Below, piece after piece: positions 61,420 through 64,000 of a stretch of 64,000 nt of DNA. The stretch covers positions 3,229,440-3,293,439 of the forward strand of contig NZ_CP035493.1 in the NCBI RefSeq assembly GCF_004135385.1, given 5' to 3'. Under the pieces are notes generated by a model. The model ran no database searches. It had not been told where the DNA came from and saw nothing but the letters and a program-made list of their open reading frames with translations. Source of the stretch: Xylanimonas protaetiae. Lineage in GTDB: Bacteria; Actinomycetota; Actinomycetes; Actinomycetales; Cellulomonadaceae. The stretch's first letter is position 1. Every line of letters starts with the position of its first letter. The position numbers and the translations under genes were made by a program.

Positions 61420-62514
61420 GTGACCGGGGAGCCGCGAACGGTAGGGGTCGAGGAGGAGCTGCTGCTGCTCACGCCGCAGGGCAGCCCCGCCCCGCGCGCC
61501 CGCGAGGTCCTCGAGACGGCGGCCCCGGGCGACGGCCCGCTCGAGCACGAGTTCATGGAGGAGCAGCTCGAGACGGCCACCCCGCCCGTACGCACGCTGG
61601 CCGACCTCGCCGACGCGCTGCGCGCCGGCCGGGCAGGCGCCCAGGACGCGGCCGGCGCGCACGACGCGCGCGTCGCCGCCCTGGCCACGTCCCCCGTCGC
61701 GTTCACCGGCACCACCGTGTCCCGCGTGCGCTACCTCAAGGCACGGTCGCACTTCGGCATCACCGCCTGGGAGCAGCTCACCAACGGGTGCCACGTCCAC
61801 GTCGCCGTGGCCGACGACGACGAGGGCGTCGCCGTCATCGACCGCATCGGCCCGTGGCTGGCGCCCCTGCTCGCGCTCTCCGCCAACTCGCCGTTCTGGC
61901 AGGGCGGCGCCACGGGCTACGAGAGCTTCCGCTCGCAGGTGTGGTCGCGCTGGCCCACGGCCGGGCCCACCCGCGTGTTCGGCTCCGCCGCGGCGTACCA
62001 CCAGGCCGTCGAGACGCTCGTGGCCACGGGGACGATCCTCGACGAGGCGATGGTCTACTTCGACGCCCGGCTCTCCGCCCGGTACCCCACCGTCGAGCTG
62101 CGCGTCGCCGACGTGTGCCTGGACGTCGACTCCGCGGTGCTCCTGGCCGCCCTGGCCCGCGCGCTGGTGGAGACGGCGGCCCGGGCGGCCGCGGCCGGCG
62201 AGCCGCCGCCCGACGCACCCCCGGAGCTGCTGCGGACCGCCCACTGGCGGGCCGGACGCTCCGGCCTCGACGGCGACCTGCTCGACCCCGCCACGTGGCG
62301 GCCCGCGCCGGCCCACGACGTCGTGGGGGCGCTCGTGGCGCACGTGCGCGACGCGCTGAGCGACGCCGGGGACCTCCAGGACGTCACCGACCTGCTGGGC
62401 GCCCTGTGGTCGCGCGGGAACGGCGCGGCCCGCCAGCGCGCGTGGGCGGCGGCGTCGGAGGGTGACCTGGCGGCCGTGGCGCTGCGCGCCGCGGACGGGC
62501 TCCTCGCGGGGTAG
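61420..62514 (+). CDS. GCS2/YbdK-family carboxylate-amine ligase (glutamate-cysteine ligase-like)
   Basis: 364 residues. Family start RTVGVEEELLLLTPQG with the Glu ligands, HEFMEEQLETATPPVRTL near 45, ITAWEQLTNGCHVHVAVAD near 110, LLALSANSPFWQGGATGYESFRSQVW in pieces near 150, and PTVELRVADVCLDVDSAVLLA near 223. Members include glutamate-cysteine ligase-like proteins (EgtA, YbdK); weak activity is known for YbdK. No other ergothioneine or mycothiol genes are nearby. GTG start at 61420. Confidence 0.87.
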   Translation: MTGEPRTVGVEEELLLLTPQGSPAPRAREVLETAAPGDGPLEHEFMEEQLETATPPVRTLADLADALRAGRAGAQDAAGAHDARVAALATSPVAFTGTTVSRVRYLKARSHFGITAWEQLTNGCHVHVAVADDDEGVAVIDRIGPWLAPLLALSANSPFWQGGATGYESFRSQVWSRWPTAGPTRVFGSAAAYHQAVETLVATGTILDEAMVYFDARLSARYPTVELRVADVCLDVDSAVLLAALARALVETAARAAAAGEPPPDAPPELLRTAHWRAGRSGLDGDLLDPATWRPAPAHDVVGALVAHVRDALSDAGDLQDVTDLLGALWSRGNGAARQRAWAAASEGDLAAVALRAADGLLAG

Positions 62515-62530
62515 CGGCGGCGCGGGAGCG

Positions 62531-64000
62531 CTACAGCAGCGCGAGGGCCGCGAGCACGTCGCGCGTCGCGTCGGCCGCGGTGAGGCGCGAGGCCTCGGTG
62601 ACCTGGTCGATGCTGGCGTGGTCGAGGAACTGCAGGGGGATGCCCAGGTGCACCTGGGGGGTGGTGACCCCCTGCTCGGAGGACCGCTGGGCGAGCATCG
62701 AGCCGACGCCGCCGTCGACGACGCCGTCCTCGATCGTCACGACGAGGTCGTGCGCGCCCGCGAGCTTGACCAGCGCGGCGGGCACGGGCAGCACCCAGGT
62801 GGGCGACGCGACCGTGACCTCCAGGCCGTGCGCCGCGAGCGCCTCGCCCGTCGCGACGGCGCAGCCGGCCATGGAGCCGACACCGACGACGAGGACGCGG
62901 CGGGCGGCGGCGCCGGGGCGGGCGGCGTGCCGGGCGACGACGTCGACGCCGTCGAGCTCGCTGACCGCGGGGATGCTCTCGACGAGCGCGCTCTTGGGGT
63001 AGCGGATCACGGTGGGGGCGTCGTCGACGTCGACGGCGGTGCGCAGGGCGGCGCGCAGCGTCACCTCGTCGCGCGGCGCCGCGAGGCGCAGGCCGGGGAC
63101 GATGCGCAGCATCGCCATGTCCCACATGCCGTTGTGGCTGGCGCCGTCGTCGCCCGTGAGGCCGGCGCGGTCCAGGACGAACGTGACGCCCGCCTTGTGC
63201 AGGGCGACGTCCATGAGCACCTGGTCGAACGCCCGGTTGAGGAACGTCGCGTAGACGGCGACGACGGGGTGCAGGCCCGCGAAGGCCATGCCGGCGGCCG
63301 ACGTCGCGGCGTGCTGCTCGGCGATGCCGACGTCGAACGTGCGCTCGGGGAACTCCTGGGCGAACGGGGCCAGGCCCACGGGGTGCAGCATGGCCGCGGT
63401 GATGGCCACGACGTCGCTGCGGCGGCGGCCGATCTTGACGATCTCGTCGGCGAACACGGACGTCCACCCGAAGCGCGACGGCGCGACGGGCAGGCCGGTC
63501 TCGGGGTGGATCTTGCCGACGGCGTGGAACCGGTCGGCGACGTCCTGCTCGGCGGGCGTGTAGCCGCGGCCCTTCTCGGTGATGGCGTGCACGATCACGG
63601 GGGCCTGGAACTCGCGGGCGCGCAGCAGGGCGCGCTCGAGCGCAGCCTCGTCGTGCCCGTCGACGGGGCCGATGTACTTGATGCCGAGGTCCTCGAACAT
63701 GCCCTGCGGGGCGACGACGTCCTTGAGGCCCTTCTTGAGCCCGTGCAACGCCGAGAAGGCGAACCGCCCGGGTGCCCCGGTGCGGTAGAGGGTGCGCTTG
63801 CCCCAGCCGAGGAACTGCTCGTACCCGCGCGTCGTGCGCAGCGTGTCGAGGTGGTGGGCGAGGCCGCCGATGGTCGGCGAGTACGAGCGGCCGTTGTCGT
63901 TGACGACGATGACGACGCGCCGGTCCTCGGACTCCGCGATGTTGTTGAGGGCCTCCCAGGCCATGCCGCCCGTCAGGGCGCCATCGCCGATGACGGCCAC
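62531..64000 (-). CDS. dxs: 1-deoxy-D-xylulose-5-phosphate synthase, C-terminal 489 residues (start beyond window)
   Basis: The frame runs off the right edge, so the N-terminal 150 or so residues (start) are missing. Visible: TPP motif [17 protein letters not shown] with [21 protein letters not shown], the catalytic Glu block [55 protein letters not shown], and the C-terminal transketolase domain. First step of the MEP isoprenoid pathway. Ends 16 bp from the convergent GCS2 gene. Confidence 0.96.
   Translation of the reverse strand: MAVIGDGALTGGMAWEALNNIAESEDRRVVIVVNDNGRSYSPTIGGLAHHLDTLRTTRGYEQFLGWGKRTLYRTGAPGRFAFSALHGLKKGLKDVVAPQGMFEDLGIKYIGPVDGHDEAALERALLRAREFQAPVIVHAITEKGRGYTPAEQDVADRFHAVGKIHPETGLPVAPSRFGWTSVFADEIVKIGRRRSDVVAITAAMLHPVGLAPFAQEFPERTFDVGIAEQHAATSAAGMAFAGLHPVVAVYATFLNRAFDQVLMDVALHKAGVTFVLDRAGLTGDDGASHNGMWDMAMLRIVPGLRLAAPRDEVTLRAALRTAVDVDDAPTVIRYPKSALVESIPAVSELDGVDVVARHAARPGAAARRVLVVGVGSMAGCAVATGEALAAHGLEVTVASPTWVLPVPAALVKLAGAHDLVVTIEDGVVDGGVGSMLAQRSSEQGVTTPQVHLGIPLQFLDHASIDQVTEASRLTAADATRDVLAALALL

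Noticed and set aside
61195-62343. Antisense frame over the GCS2/YbdK gene
   Set aside because: Shadow of a well-supported gene; no motif.

Overview
The window is about 72-74% GC. Its codon use (strong GC3 bias, many GTG starts, one TTG start) and gene content point to a high-GC actinobacterium, most likely Micrococcales of the Cellulomonadaceae/Promicromonosporaceae type. Supporting clues are a pyruvate formate-lyase pair (facultative anaerobe), a GH115 xylan alpha-glucuronidase, an F420/deazaflavin-type protein, DUF3000-RNase D, and an Asl-type D-amino-acid ligase pair next to an Asp/Glu racemase, which fits an A4-type peptidoglycan bridge. The genus is inferred, not shown.

Layout. 0-8 kb: end of a membrane protein gene, DUF1304, a UxaA-type altronate/galactarate dehydratase with a LacI-like operator, a flavoprotein monooxygenase, a hemerythrin protein and GH115. 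8-17 kb: housekeeping and transport genes (deazaflavin reductase, MFS, AI-2E exporter family, NRAMP-related transporter, TMEM175-type channel, methyltransferase, divergent TetR/EmrB pair). 17-26 kb: a carbohydrate-uptake locus on the minus strand (2-hydroxyacid dehydrogenase, Tat-lipoprotein binding protein carrying a frameshift, LplB/LplC-type permeases, ThuA-like protein, TatA). It is controlled by a DeoR-HTH/LacI-sensor hybrid and stands divergent from a DUF2264 protein; repeated TGAGCGAA boxes flank the regulator.

26-37 kb is the accessory region. It holds a CHAT-domain protease with a pseudo-receiver N-terminus, co-transcribed with a 246-residue protein whose pattern is compatible with a gasdermin-like pore former; a 1136-residue PIF1-type helicase fused to degenerate exonuclease, BRCT and HTH segments; and, divergently, a subtilase without a signal peptide followed by a free-standing copy of its own C-terminal domain and a small acidic protein. 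A VapBC pair follows, between a 24-bp tRNA-Val fragment and the intact tRNA-Val(CAC), which suggests an integration scar.

37-47 kb: pabC and pabB with a DHFR-like gene between them; two tRNA blocks (Gly-Cys-Val and Gly-Val) separated by a decayed Fpg/Nei gene; small conserved proteins; a GH13/TreZ-like protein with altered catalytic motifs; PPK2; ZapE; and a RibD-like reductase. 47-52 kb: a tightly overlapped operon gnd - ligase - ligase - racemase, proposed to make the peptidoglycan interpeptide bridge. 52-64 kb: DUF3000, rnd, fadA, fadB (frameshifted), pflA/pflB with paired palindromic boxes upstream of pflB, a GCS2/YbdK ligase, and the C-terminal three quarters of dxs running off the right edge.

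Two otherwise intact genes (the solute-binding protein and fadB) each need one extra base within or next to a G/C run, so consensus sequencing error is as likely as real mutation. The Fpg/Nei remnant is a genuine multi-lesion pseudogene.
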